NCBI RefSeq assembly: GCF_013366925.1
Contig: NZ_JAALDK010000003.1
Location: 186,001 to 250,000, forward strand
Length of the DNA stretch: 64,000 nt
From: Paraburkholderia youngii
GTDB taxonomy: Bacteria > Pseudomonadota > Gammaproteobacteria > Burkholderiales > Burkholderiaceae
Direction of reading: 5' to 3'
Part shown: positions 53,561-63,133 of the stretch, in pieces
How the letters are laid out: every line of letters starts with the position of its first letter
How positions within the stretch are numbered: the first letter of the stretch is position 1
Made by a program: the position numbers and the translations under genes
Notes under the pieces: model-generated
The model's input: the letters and a program-made list of their open reading frames with translations, nothing else
What the model was told of the DNA's origin: nothing
Databases searched by the model: none

Positions 53561-54735
53561 CGGCTGGGGGCAGTTCAAGGTCCAGTCAGTCGACGACTTC
53601 CTTCATCGACTGGTTGCCGGTACCACGTCAGTGCAATCGCCAGCCATAGACCTAGTGCGCGCGTGGCCGCGGCCGTTTCGCGCCGGCACTAGCGCCGGCC
53701 CTGCATCGCACACGCGATCTCGGGAAAAGCCAGTATTTCGGAGCGCTTTTCTGCGCGTGCGTCGAGCGACTTCGTCAGATGCACCGTCCATGACTCAAGC
53801 ACCCGAATCATGCTCACGACACGCACTATCGTTGACCGTCTTCGTCTCGCGGCAATTTGCAACTCGGCATGGCCATCCGGTTAAGGCGGACTCGCGAAGC
53901 AGTCATGACGTCCGGACTTCCATAAGCAATGCTTCCGATTTTGAGCGAAGAAACGAACTTCTGAAAGCTGCGAAGGTAGAAGGTTCTCGACGCAGGAGGC
54001 TCGCGAAAAGATCGTGAACCCTTCCGGAGGTCGCATCCAGAACCTAAGGCGTCTATTCAGGATAAACGCGGTTCCGAACGCACAAAGCGGTGTGCGGAAA
54101 CATCCTCCTCGTGTCTTGGGGGTTGCACGCAAACAGAAGAGATACGACCTTCACTCCAACCCGTAGAGAGCATAGAGTGGCCGGCCCATTGCAGAGAAAC
54201 GAGAGACGTATCGGCACGCAAGCAATCAACCGTGAAACAGTGCTTTAGCATCATCGAGCGAAAAAAAAGCTAAGCAAAACGCGGGCTTGCGCCCAATTTT
54301 TGTTGCCCTTTTAGCAATGTTTCACGCCGCAAAGAGCGCCTCGATGGTTGCAGTACGCTCAGTGAGTGCTGCGGGCGGCATTCCGCAGCCTTTTGATCAG
54401 AAACGTAGTGGACGATACGTATTTCGTAATCACACGACTCAGACAGCCACGCGTCGGCTAGGGCAGGTTAGCCGATTGCGGCCATATCCCGCGGTACTGG
54501 AAAGGACGCGCTAAACGCAGTCTCCGTGATCCCGTTGCTCTTCGTGAACAGCCGTTGCGTATGGACCGTTACAGACGGGGCGGTCCTACGTCGCATCTAG
54601 GCTCGATGCCTGGACTTAGACCTAGTCACGAGCGACTTCTCCAGAACTGAGACTGCCATATAAAAGCGCCGCGAGACCGTTGTCGCGCAACGCCATTTAA
54701 TTCAAGATTATGTGGTCCGGACTTCTTCGCTTCGC
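53561..54735. other. Decayed intergenic region, no gene recognised
   Basis: Nearly 1.2 kb with short open frames of no recognisable content. It lies between the IS4 remnant and a small hypothetical gene, and probably holds old IS or gene debris. Confidence 0.4.
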
Positions 54736-55077
54736 ATGGCCTATCGCCTCGAACTCGTGGCCCTCGCGCTGCCCGTCAATTGCGCGCCCGAATCGCTCCC
54801 GGCGCCAGTATCTCAGTTCGTCGCCGCCTGCTGGCCGGGAATGAGCCGGGCGCAGTTGTATGACCGCGCGCGCCGGTTTGCGTTGCGCCCTTCCCTGCGG
54901 GCGCGCCCCGAACGTAGGCCGGACGGCGTGCAACTCTATGCGCTCGTGTTGGTGACCGGCGATGCGCGCGCCGAGCTCGTAGCTCACGTGCGCCGATTCA
55001 CGCGTCGCGTTGGGACCCGGCGCGCCCGAGCCTCTTTGCCGCCGGTACAGGACGAGAGGCAAACTGGGCTCTTCTGA
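54736..55077 (+). CDS. Hypothetical protein (113 aa)
   Basis: MAYRLELVALALPVNCAPESLPAPVSQFVAACWPGMSRAQLYDRARRFALRPSL onward. The reading frame has a sensible coding pattern and a compact helical N-terminal half, but no family is recognised and the ribosome-binding site is poor. It may be a remnant. An overlapping leftward frame looks less protein-like. Confidence 0.35.
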   Translation: MAYRLELVALALPVNCAPESLPAPVSQFVAACWPGMSRAQLYDRARRFALRPSLRARPERRPDGVQLYALVLVTGDARAELVAHVRRFTRRVGTRRARASLPPVQDERQTGLF

Positions 55078-55199
55078 GAGCCCGGTAATAGAGCAGTTGC
55101 GTCTTTATGGCCCGCACGTGAAGGCCACGATCTTGCAGACGCGGTTGAAAGCCCCTGACAAGACCCAGCCTACGTTTACCTGCTTTCCGTGAAGACGGA

Positions 55200-55978
55200 A
55201 ATCGACCGCGAAGTCTATGAAAGGGAGGTCTGTGCGGAGGCTGGTCGGCATGCCAGTTCGACCGCCAGATCAGTAGCCAGCTGTACGAACGGGTGACAGT
55301 GTCGCTCAACAAGCCGGCTCTAGTGGGAAAGTAGCCGAGGTCCTGTTAGAGGTTATCTCGATCGAGGAAGCGATACGCGACCCGTTCGTCCTCGAGATTT
55401 TGGACATAGAGTACACCCTGCGAATCACCGCGACTCTAGTGGATTGGCTTGGCTAGGGTTGTGGGCCGGCACGGACAGCACCTCGGGGTTACAATGCAGA
55501 CCCTTTGAATGGAAGGGGGCCGCTTTGCCACGAACAAAGAGCTTCGAAACTTCAAAGGTTGTCGCGGTTCGAATAGACCCTGCCGTTGAGCGAAGACTTC
55601 GATTACTCGCCGAGACTAGCGGACGCAAGCAGTCTTTTTTCCTCCAACGACTCATCGAAGAGGGTATCGGCGCGCTGGAGGAAACTTGGTTGCCTCCACA
55701 CCTGCTTGAGCGAGTCCGTGCCGGAAAGCTTCCGCAGTTAAGCGAGGATCGCTCCGGCCCAGACCTTTTTGACTGACCGAAGGCGACGCAGCGTCACGGG
55801 CGGACCCCGTGATCCTCTGTGCCGAGAAAGGCCCCGCCGAATCACTACGCGCTCGACAACCTTCCCGAACAAGGTTCTAGCGGCGGAGTACCAAACGGTC
55901 TTGCCGGATGAAGCCACGATCGCGCGGGAGCTTGAACGCTCGCGGGCGGAATTGGAACGGCGCGCCAACGACGGCTGA
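55200..55978 (+). pseudogene. DUF1016 (YhcG-type) nuclease gene remnant with its core replaced
   Basis: The front piece (about 55229-55435) encodes GGWSACQFDRQISSQLYERV and, in another frame, EEAIRDPFVLEILD, both diagnostic of DUF1016. The tail (about 55796-55975) encodes DPVILCAEKGPAE and, after a frameshift, FPNKVLAAEYQTVLPDEATIARELERSRAELERR. The nuclease core expected between them is missing; the space holds a small ribbon-helix-helix gene (55525-55776). An intact DUF1016 gene lies at 56473. Confidence 0.75.
55525..55776 (+). CDS. Ribbon-helix-helix antitoxin-like protein (83 aa)
   Basis: TTG start at 55525 behind GGAAGGGGG. The region VVAVRIDPAVERRLRLLAETSGRKQSFFLQRLIEEGIGALEE is a ribbon-helix-helix DNA-binding domain like those of RelB/CopG-type antitoxins; the tail (WLPPHLLERVRAGKLPQLSED) would be the toxin-binding part. 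No toxin gene follows: the next bases are the DUF1016 tail. It may be an orphan antitoxin left inside the decayed nuclease gene. Confidence 0.7.
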   Translation: MPRTKSFETSKVVAVRIDPAVERRLRLLAETSGRKQSFFLQRLIEEGIGALEETWLPPHLLERVRAGKLPQLSEDRSGPDLFD

Positions 55979-56472
55979 AGTCGCGTCGCTCGTCAAGGGC
56001 TGCGGCATAGAACAAATTCAATGATTCACTTCGCGTCGGCGCCCCCAAAAGTCGCTGCCTGTCTCCCGGCACTACATCCGACCATCAATCCATTTCAACA
56101 CCGTGTGGACGCCGGAGTGCGGTGGCTTCGCGACGTGCGGTGCGAGCGCAATCGTCAAGGCATGAGATAAACAATGCAACTAACCGTCATTTTCCCCCTC
56201 TGCCTCGAAGTTGCGGGCGCCACGAGAGCTACTTCGTCCCTCCGCAGACAGCCAGCAGGGGGAATTCTCTCCTCGCCGCGGAGAGAATGGCCTAGGAGCC
56301 TAGGGAAGCGCGCACCCGGTCGATGCTGTCCGAGTGCATGGCTCTGTCGCGCAAGCCGCCGGTCGGCGACAGCATGTCAAAATGGGTTGGTCTTGCGAAG
56401 GTGAACGCGGGGCTGCTTCAGGAGTTCCAGTCGGGTATCCTCCTTTCGATGAGACTAGTGAAAGCCGAAACA

Positions 56473-57624
56473 ATGAATGACGTAATACTGCCCGAAGGCG
56501 CCTACAGCGACACGCTCGCTGACGTGGTCGAGCTGTTGGAGGAGGGGCGCCGGACCGCGGCGCGGAGTATCAATGCGCTGATGACGGCGACATATTGGCT
56601 GGTCGGGCGTCGGATCGTTGAATCTGAGCAGGGCGGGCAGGGGCGTGCGGCTTACGGGCAGGCGCTCCTGAATCGACTGTCCGCAGATCTGACGAGGCAG
56701 TTCGGTCGGGGTTTCGGTGCAGACAATCTGGAATTGATGCGCCTGTTCTACCAGAGCTATCCGCCGGGTCAGATTTCCGAATCAGCGATTCGGAAATCCA
56801 GGACGCAGGCGGCCAAGGCAACATCCGAATCACCGGTTCGGATTTTCTCGCTTCAACAGTTGGCTGAGCGCTTCCCGTTATCCTGGACGCATTATGTGCG
56901 GCTGATGCGACGGACACGTTCACCCGAAGAGCGGGCGTTCTACGAAACGGAAGCATTACGAGGCGGCTGGAGCGTGCGACAGCTCGAACGCCAGATGGGC
57001 ACTCAGTTCTACACCCGGACATTGCTGTCCAAAGACAAGCGTGCGATGCTCGAAAAGGGTGCCGTTGCTAAACCCAACGACACCGTGACGCCCGAACAAG
57101 CAATTAAGGATCCCTATGTACTAGAGTTCCTGGACCTGAAGGACGAGTACTCCGAAAGCGACCTTGAAGAGGCGCTAATTCATCGGCTTGAGGACTTCCT
57201 GCTTGAGCTGGGCGGCGACTTCACATTCGTCGGGCGGCAGCGGAGGTTACGTATCGGCGACAGCTGGTTTCGCGTGGATCTGCTCTTCTTTCACCGAAGG
57301 CTGCGATGTCTGGTGATCATCGATCTCAAGCTGACCGAGCTGAATCATGCTGACGTCGGCCAGATGCATATGTACTGCAATTACGCCAAGGAACACTGGA
57401 CTTTACCCGATGAAAATCCGCCGGTTGGTCTGATCCTTTGCGCGAGAACTAACGCGGCAATCGCGCGCTATGCGCTTGACGGCCTGCCAAACAAGGTGCT
57501 TGCCGCGGAGTATCACACCGTGCTTCCAGACGAACAATTACTTGCTGACGAACTGGCAAAGACCCGTCGCGAATGGGAGGCGCAGCATCCCATTCTATCG
57601 GACAGTGGTCGCTCGCAAGACTAA
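56473..57624 (+). CDS. DUF1016/YhcG-family PD-(D/E)xK nuclease
   Basis: About 383 residues. The N-terminal DUF1016 helical domain (INALMTATYWLVGRRIVESEQGG, LSADLTRQFGRGFGADNLELMRLFYQSYP) is followed by the nuclease domain with EQAIKDPYVLEFLDLKDEYSESDLEEALI, RRLRIGDSWFRVDLLFFHRRLRCLVIIDLKL: the Asp and D-L-K form the PD-(D/E)xK active site. NKVLAAEYHTVLPDE closes it. Function of YhcG is not firmly known; links to recombination and defence have been proposed. The start is uncertain; in-frame starts exist at 56449 and 56323. Confidence 0.85.
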   Translation: MNDVILPEGAYSDTLADVVELLEEGRRTAARSINALMTATYWLVGRRIVESEQGGQGRAAYGQALLNRLSADLTRQFGRGFGADNLELMRLFYQSYPPGQISESAIRKSRTQAAKATSESPVRIFSLQQLAERFPLSWTHYVRLMRRTRSPEERAFYETEALRGGWSVRQLERQMGTQFYTRTLLSKDKRAMLEKGAVAKPNDTVTPEQAIKDPYVLEFLDLKDEYSESDLEEALIHRLEDFLLELGGDFTFVGRQRRLRIGDSWFRVDLLFFHRRLRCLVIIDLKLTELNHADVGQMHMYCNYAKEHWTLPDENPPVGLILCARTNAAIARYALDGLPNKVLAAEYHTVLPDEQLLADELAKTRREWEAQHPILSDSGRSQD

Positions 57625-58238
57625 CGTACTTTGCAATCAATCATGGGGACCATCGGAGCCGGCCTCATCACACAGCCGGCTATTGCCGTCGCTCAGGTAA
57701 CGGCTTAGGCCTGGTGGCCGAACATGCTTTGCGGTCGTTCGCAGGATCAGAGATCGCGATGACAGTGTTGCCGAAGTTCCAAACACGCCTTCCTAAAACT
57801 CGACGCAGTATGGTTGATGTCAATCCGCACTGTTAAGGGAAGAATACCTATCTGAAGCGATGCGTTCTTACCGGAAACTAGCTCGTCGGGAGCTTTTGGG
57901 GCCTGCGCAAAAAGACGGTTTCAAATGCTGGGTTAATTTGCCGAAGAGCCGTGCCAGCAGACATGTAAGAACCGAGCTGGATGAAGTGACTTCGCGAAAA
58001 CGCGGGCAGAGGCCACGATGCCGCCGCACCGCTATTTCTCTATTTGCCGGTTCGAACCCCACCCGGCCCCCACCAGCCAATTTTGGAGGAGGTTTGGGCT
58101 TTTGTGTGCCGTTAAGCACAAGGTGGCCATTTGGCCCCGTTATGCCTTATTGGCCGATCAGCCACATTTTGTCGCTGAAACGCGCGGCTGGGTAGCTTTT
58201 CTTTCAGACATTCCCGCGAGATCTCGTGCCGCGCCGTC
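57625..58238. other. Intergenic region with a tRNA-3'-end-like segment
   Basis: No convincing gene. At about 58049-58077 the sequence GCCGGTTCGAACCCC...CCACCA resembles the T-loop and CCA end of a tRNA, but no matching 5' half is found upstream. It could be an attachment-site remnant. Confidence 0.35.
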
Positions 58239-59207
58239 TTATGGCAGGGAAATCCGCAGCTCTCTGGCAGGGTGCAAGGGACTACCTTTGACTGGCGATT
58301 CGAAACGCCACAGGCATGTGTCCCCGAGAGAACCAAGGTATGCAATGTGGCCGTCCTCTCCGTCAAATGCGATGCTGGAAATGTTGCTCACATATTTTCC
58401 GGTTCGGAGCCCGTGCAAGTCGGATCGCTTCAGACCTCGACCTTTCAGGACTTCCTCGAGTCCATTCACTGTTCCCGGGTCACAATCCTCGAACATTAGT
58501 TCGCTGCGCCCCGCAGCGACACGGTACAGACGGTTGGAGATGATGCTGACAACCCAAACGCCACCGTCCGCATCGAGTGCCATTCCGTCGGGATAGTCAC
58601 CAATTCCGAAAGTCGCCAGTACCTGGCGATGGGACAGCGATCCGTCTGCTGCTACGTCGAACCGCAGAAGTCGGCGGCCGAACGTTTCGTTCACGAACAG
58701 GTGTTCGCCCGACGGCGAAACTCTAATCTCATTCGACCAACCCAGTCCGCGAGCGACAATCCGGAAGCCTGTCCTGTCACCCAGAACGATAAATCCTTCG
58801 TTGGCGCAAAGACGAAATACTGGATCCGGCGCGCCTGAACTACTGATCGAGAGCCACACCCGGCCTAGGTCATCGACATAGACGAAATTGACTTCTCGCA
58901 GTGGACGCCCGTCGACTTGTATCGCAAGGCGGCGAACCTGCCTCTCCGAGTCCAGGTGCCAGACACCACCTTCAACGCCGACATTTGCAATTAGAAATTC
59001 GTCATTTTGCAACGCGGCAATACCGTTGGGTACCAGGCCGTCTTGATGCCCCCACTTTGATACCGTGCCGTCCGGCCCGATACATGAAATGCCACCGGTT
59101 CCGTTGGAGCAGAAGAGACGGCGATCTCGGCCGAGTACAACGGACTCGGGACGCACAAGGTCGGCACCGATCCGCTGCAGGGCATGCGCTTCGATGGCGA
59201 TTGACAT
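58239..59207 (-). CDS. SMP-30/gluconolactonase-like beta-propeller protein
   Basis: About 322 residues. Repeated propeller blades: RPESVVLGRDRRLFCSNGTGG, LPNG-type DGLVPNGIAAL, REVNFVYVDDLGRVWLSIS, WSNEIRVSPSGEHLFVNETFGRRLLRFDV, GDYPDGMALDADGGVWV. The Glu/Asn/Asp residues of the metal site are present. Family members hydrolyse sugar or other lactones. The ATG at 59207 overlaps the SDR stop (TGATG). Paired with an SDR, it may open the lactone formed by that dehydrogenase. Confidence 0.82.
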   Translation of the reverse strand: MSIAIEAHALQRIGADLVRPESVVLGRDRRLFCSNGTGGISCIGPDGTVSKWGHQDGLVPNGIAALQNDEFLIANVGVEGGVWHLDSERQVRRLAIQVDGRPLREVNFVYVDDLGRVWLSISSSGAPDPVFRLCANEGFIVLGDRTGFRIVARGLGWSNEIRVSPSGEHLFVNETFGRRLLRFDVAADGSLSHRQVLATFGIGDYPDGMALDADGGVWVVSIISNRLYRVAAGRSELMFEDCDPGTVNGLEEVLKGRGLKRSDLHGLRTGKYVSNISSIAFDGEDGHIAYLGSLGDTCLWRFESPVKGSPLHPARELRISLP

Positions 59208-59992
59208 CACAGGCCCCTTGTTTGGCCGCCGTCAACATCGAGGATTGCTCCATTGATGAAACCCGCGCGCTCTGATGCGAGGAAACATACTGCCGAGGCC
59301 ACTTCTTCTGTTGTGCCGAAGCGCGCAATTCCACAACTATCGAGCAACTCCTTCTCGGCGTCTGCGCGACTGATTCCTCGCGCATCGATGATCTTTGCGA
59401 GGGACTGCTCACGGCGGTCGGTAGCAATTCGGCCAGGGTTGACTGCATTGACGCGGACACCTTCGCGCACGCCAAGATCTGCCAACGCTTTCGTAAGATG
59501 GTAGAGAGAGGTATTGACTGCGCCGCCCATCGCATAGTCGATAACGGCGGTGCGCGACATGATGCCTATGGTGTTGACGATGCAGCCCTTCGCCGCGCGT
59601 AAAGTCGGCCCGCAAGTCCGCGCGAGGCGCCGGGCACTGTGGAACTTAAGCGCAAATCCCTGCTCCCACGCTTCATCGCTCAGAGCAAGAAAGTCCCCCG
59701 GCTTCGTGCTTCCGGCGTTATTGGACAAAATATCAATTCGCCCGAACAAGCGCAGCATCTCGCCATGCACGGCATCAAACGCGGCTGCTTCAGTCAAATC
59801 TGCCTGGAAGCTAAAAATTCTGCCGGCACGTACTGCCGAATTCGCAGGGCCCGGCGCCTCCAAATTTGCGCTGCTTCGTGCAACGGCGAGCACATCTGCG
59901 CCCTCGCGTGCGAGCGCGATGGCAACTGCAGCGCCAATCCCTTTGCTGGCACCCGTTACGAGTGCCGCTTTTCCCGACAATCCCAGATCCAT
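59207..59992 (-). CDS. SDR-family oxidoreductase
   Basis: 261 residues, classical SDR. Cofactor loop TGASKGIGAAVAIALAREGA (about 14-33), NNAG at about 90, and PGRIATD. The usual catalytic YxxxK is not clear: YHLTKALAD fits as Tyr-x-x-x-Lys. It probably oxidises a sugar or hydroxy compound to a product cleaved by the SMP-30-like enzyme. No regulator lies beside the pair. Confidence 0.85.
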   Translation of the reverse strand: MDLGLSGKAALVTGASKGIGAAVAIALAREGADVLAVARSSANLEAPGPANSAVRAGRIFSFQADLTEAAAFDAVHGEMLRLFGRIDILSNNAGSTKPGDFLALSDEAWEQGFALKFHSARRLARTCGPTLRAAKGCIVNTIGIMSRTAVIDYAMGGAVNTSLYHLTKALADLGVREGVRVNAVNPGRIATDRREQSLAKIIDARGISRADAEKELLDSCGIARFGTTEEVASAVCFLASERAGFINGAILDVDGGQTRGL

Positions 59993-60260
59993 GACTGCTT
60001 ATATGGGCGCCTCCCGGTTTGCCAGGTGATAGTTGCGTGCGACGGACAGGATGAGGCTGCAGGCTTATATCCGGCCTATGACGCGGACGCGAGTCCGCTG
60101 GCCCTGATGGAATCAGCCGGGGAAGGCCTCAGCTCCTTGAAGTCCTCGAAGGACTAGCAGCCATTCAGGTTTGTTTCCCCGCGGTCCGACCTGTTTTGCC
60201 ATCACACGTGTATCTACCTGCGCAACCTATCAGCGACCACTCTCCTAGTAAGTTGATGTT

Positions 60261-60858
60261 TTACGTGGCATGCGCCACGTAGCCGGGTTGATACGTTCGC
60301 TCGCGAGCCAGAAGAGCCCATATCGTGCGTGCCATCTTGTTAGCTAACGCGACGACGGCGACATTGAATGGTCGTCGCATGATCAATCGTTGCAACGAGT
60401 CGCTCAGGTGCTTGCGATGCGCGAGTACTGAGCGCGCTCCGTGAATCAGCAAGGTGCGTAAGTACACGTCGCCGCGTTTGCTGATGCCCAGCAGCTTTAC
60501 GCGGCCTCCTGTTCCGCTTTGTCGTGGCACGAGCCCGATGAATGCGGCGAACTCTCGCCCCGAGCGAAACGTATTGGCATCGCCGATGGTGGCGATGGCC
60601 GCCGTGGCGGTGAGCAACCCCACGCCGGGAATGGCTGCGAGTCGTGTGGCCGCTTCGTTTGCCCGTTTCCAGGTCGATAGCCGGCGCTCGATCGAGCGAA
60701 TTTCACCGGTGAGTGCTCGGATACGTTGCAGTTGCTCGCGAAGCGTATCGATGACCATCGCGGGCAAGGTGTCGGCCAGGTCGGTCAATGCGCGTGCCGC
60801 ATCATCCAGGTTGTGCGACCCACGATGTACGGCTGCCCCGAATTCATAGAGCAGGATT
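60261..60858 (-). pseudogene. IS110/IS1111-family transposase, C-terminal half only
   Basis: Reading leftward from about 60858: ERILLYEFGAAVHRGS, then the Transposase_20 domain (LAAIPGVGLLTATAAIATIGDANTFRSGREFAAFIGLVPRQSGTGGRVKLLGISKRGDVYLRTLLIHGARS). The N-terminal RuvC-like DEDD half is missing; upstream sequence belongs to the iron-enzyme gene it has cut. An inverted repeat TACGTGGC-atgc-GCCACGTA overlaps the stop. Immobile fragment. Confidence 0.88.
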
Positions 60859-62073
60859 CGTTCAGTTCCTCGTGGTCGCCGGACACGCTGTGGAACGCCT
60901 CGTTGTCCTTGACCGCGGCCATCAGGCGCAGCGACATCTTCGGCGGCTCGCCGAAGATGCCCTCGACGACCATGATCGCGGCGAATGATGACACCGGATC
61001 GACATCGGCGAGCAGCGTGAGCGCGTCGACGAACGCGAAGTGCAGCGGCAGCGGCACGATGTTCGCGAGTATGCGGGGCGCGACGCCGAGCGCCTCGCAG
61101 GTCGTGCTTTCGAGCGCCTCGTGGCCGTATTCCTCGCCGTAGTAGCGGAACATCATCGTGCGCAGAGGGATGCTGAGCCGCATGCTCAGCAGCGGCGCGA
61201 TGATCTCGACGAAGCGACGCGTCACGTGGTACTGCTCGATGAACGGGCCGGCGACGAGCGGCGAATAGCCGCCGTTCAGCGCGTCGACCGCGCTCACGTA
61301 TGGATTCTCTCCCCAGCGGTTCAGCGTTTCGCGCGTGATCAGTTCGGTCTGGCGCATGAACTCGAGCCCGCTCGACAGCGACACGGCCGGCAGGTCCGAG
61401 CACGGCAGCCGCTGCGCCTCGTCGCCGCTCGCGGCGACGAGGCTCGACGCGACGAGCCACAGATGCGACATCAGGTCGTGCTCATCGTACAGGCCGGCCG
61501 TGTCGAACCGCGCATCGTGCGCGGCGCTTGCGCGGGGCGCGCCGGAAAACGCGTCGAGCATCAAGTCTACGGCTGCCAGCGTGAGCGGTGCCGCGCGGCG
61601 GAAGTATTCGAACTCGATGCGCAGCAACGCGAGATGGAAGTTGGGTTCGACCTGCGCGTCGAACGGATCGTCGTGCGCGTCGAACAGCGTGCGCGCGGAG
61701 GCGGACCGGTAGAGGTGCAGCCGCAGCATCGCAGCGTCGCGCGCGATCGCGTCGCGCCGCGCGGCGCGGCGAGCGCATCGGCGGCCGTGTCGTCGGCCTC
61801 GCCAATCAGCGAATGCGTGTCGAGAAACGTGCCGAGCGCGTGCCAGCCGGAGTCGGGTTCGCTTTCGCGCAGCGTCCACCACAGCGGCGACGCCGTGTCG
61901 GTCAGGCTGTGGAGCTCCGCGGCGATCTGGTCCGCGGCGTCGCTGGCGTCGAACGCCAGCCGGTATTCGTGCGCGCCCGCGCGCATGCTGACGAGCGCCG
62001 AGCCGGGCTCGTGGTGAATCGCGTCGATGACGAGGCGCGGCGACTGATAACGCTGAAATGTCCAGAGATCCAT
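60859..62073 (-). pseudogene. Heme-oxygenase-like iron-containing redox enzyme, frameshifted and truncated
   Basis: The start at 62073 gives MDLWTFQRYQSPRLVIDAIH and runs to about 61770, where an extra CG in a GC-rich run shifts the frame; the rest continues as RDAIARDAAMLRLHLYR. The core holds FIEQYHVTRRF and YYGEEYGHEALESTTCEAL, with His/Glu pairs as in heme-oxygenase-like di-iron enzymes. At the 3' end HSVSGDHEELNE runs straight into IS110 sequence, so the C-terminus is lost. It is a paralogue-type neighbour of the gene at 62082. Confidence 0.72.
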
Positions 62074-62081
62074 GGCGACCC

Positions 62082-63077
62082 TCAGTGGAAGATGCGCGGC
62101 AGCGGCGCGCTGTCGTCTGCGTAGTAGGCGAGGATGGTGTGTTCCTGGCGCACCAGCGTCTCGACCATCAGCGAGACGTTGCGTTTCGTGACCGTGCAGG
62201 CTTCGGGGTCGATCGCGGTGTCGAGCGCCATCAACTGCCGCGAGATGTCCTCGTGCCGGTAGGTGTCGTTCAGGTCCGCGTGTGCGCGAAGCGGCCGGTA
62301 GAACGCTTCCGGCATGCCGAGGGCGACGCAGCGCGCGTCGAACGCGTCGATGAATGCAGGTTGCGCGTGCTCGAACAGAAACAGGCTCGCCTTGAACGAC
62401 AGCGGATGCTGGCGCGCGTGCACGCCGAGCGCGGCCGCGAGCGAGAAAGTCGCGGGCAGCGGCTGGTGCTGCTCGATCTCGGCATCGCCGAGCCCCACGG
62501 CCTTCAGCGACGCCTCGAGAAACCGGTCGTGGCCGAGCTCCGATTTCAGGAAGTCCTGCAGCAGCGTGCGCTCAGCGGGACTGGCGGCCCAGCCGAGCGC
62601 GGGGCCGATCAGCCCCGGCGCCGCGCGCACGATCCAGTAATACTCGAGCGCATAGCCGATCAACTGACGGCGCGTCGCGCGCTGTTCGACCGGCGCGCGC
62701 AGGAATGCCGAGCGCGCGCTGCGCGCGGCGGTGCGGTCTGCGATCCGGCGGATGTCGCGGTAGAGCTGCGCGCCGTTCGTCGCCACCGCGGCGCGGCGCG
62801 GATCGGATTCGATCAGCAGGCGCAGTACGTTGAAATCGGCGAGCAGCGGTGGAATCTTGTCGGCGATGCGGGGCGAGCGCGTGGCCAGTTCCTCGGGCGT
62901 CAGGCCGCCCACGTGCAGGTCGCCGATCAGGCGCGCGACGTCGGTCGCCTCGTCTGGCGCGAAGCGGAACGCGCATTGCCGGCCGCCGGCGCTCAGCACG
63001 GCGTCGCTATCCGTGAGCTGCGAGGTGACTATGCCGCGGAATTTCGGCATCGCGGGAGCTGCTAGCGAGCTGTCCAT
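62082..63077 (-). CDS. Heme-oxygenase-like iron-containing redox enzyme
   Basis: About 331 residues from the ATG at 63077 (behind GAGGCG); an ATG at 63125 is possible. Helical protein with ALEYYWIVRAAPGLIGPAL, LKSELGHDRFLEASLKAVGL (Glu and His ligands) and ALGVHARQHPLSFKASLFLFEHAQ. These features fit the TenA/PqqC/HDO superfamily, often found in small natural-product pathways. Together with the broken neighbour it looks like part of a dismantled biosynthetic cluster; IS elements bracket both. Product unknown. Confidence 0.7.
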   Translation of the reverse strand: MDSSLAAPAMPKFRGIVTSQLTDSDAVLSAGGRQCAFRFAPDEATDVARLIGDLHVGGLTPEELATRSPRIADKIPPLLADFNVLRLLIESDPRRAAVATNGAQLYRDIRRIADRTAARSARSAFLRAPVEQRATRRQLIGYALEYYWIVRAAPGLIGPALGWAASPAERTLLQDFLKSELGHDRFLEASLKAVGLGDAEIEQHQPLPATFSLAAALGVHARQHPLSFKASLFLFEHAQPAFIDAFDARCVALGMPEAFYRPLRAHADLNDTYRHEDISRQLMALDTAIDPEACTVTKRNVSLMVETLVRQEHTILAYYADDSAPLPRIFH

Positions 63078-63133
63078 GGTGGTCGCCTCAGGCTTTGTCC
63101 GGATGGGTACGAGTTCCCGTGCCATGGACGCGA

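Noticed and set aside
54697..55062. Leftward 121-codon frame opposite the 54736 gene
   Set aside because: Composition is less protein-like than the opposite strand and it has no start signal or domain.
60785..61460. Full-length 399-aa IS110 transposase reaching 61460
   Set aside because: Only the part below about 60858 is transposase; the upstream half is an Arg-rich shadow of the iron-enzyme gene.
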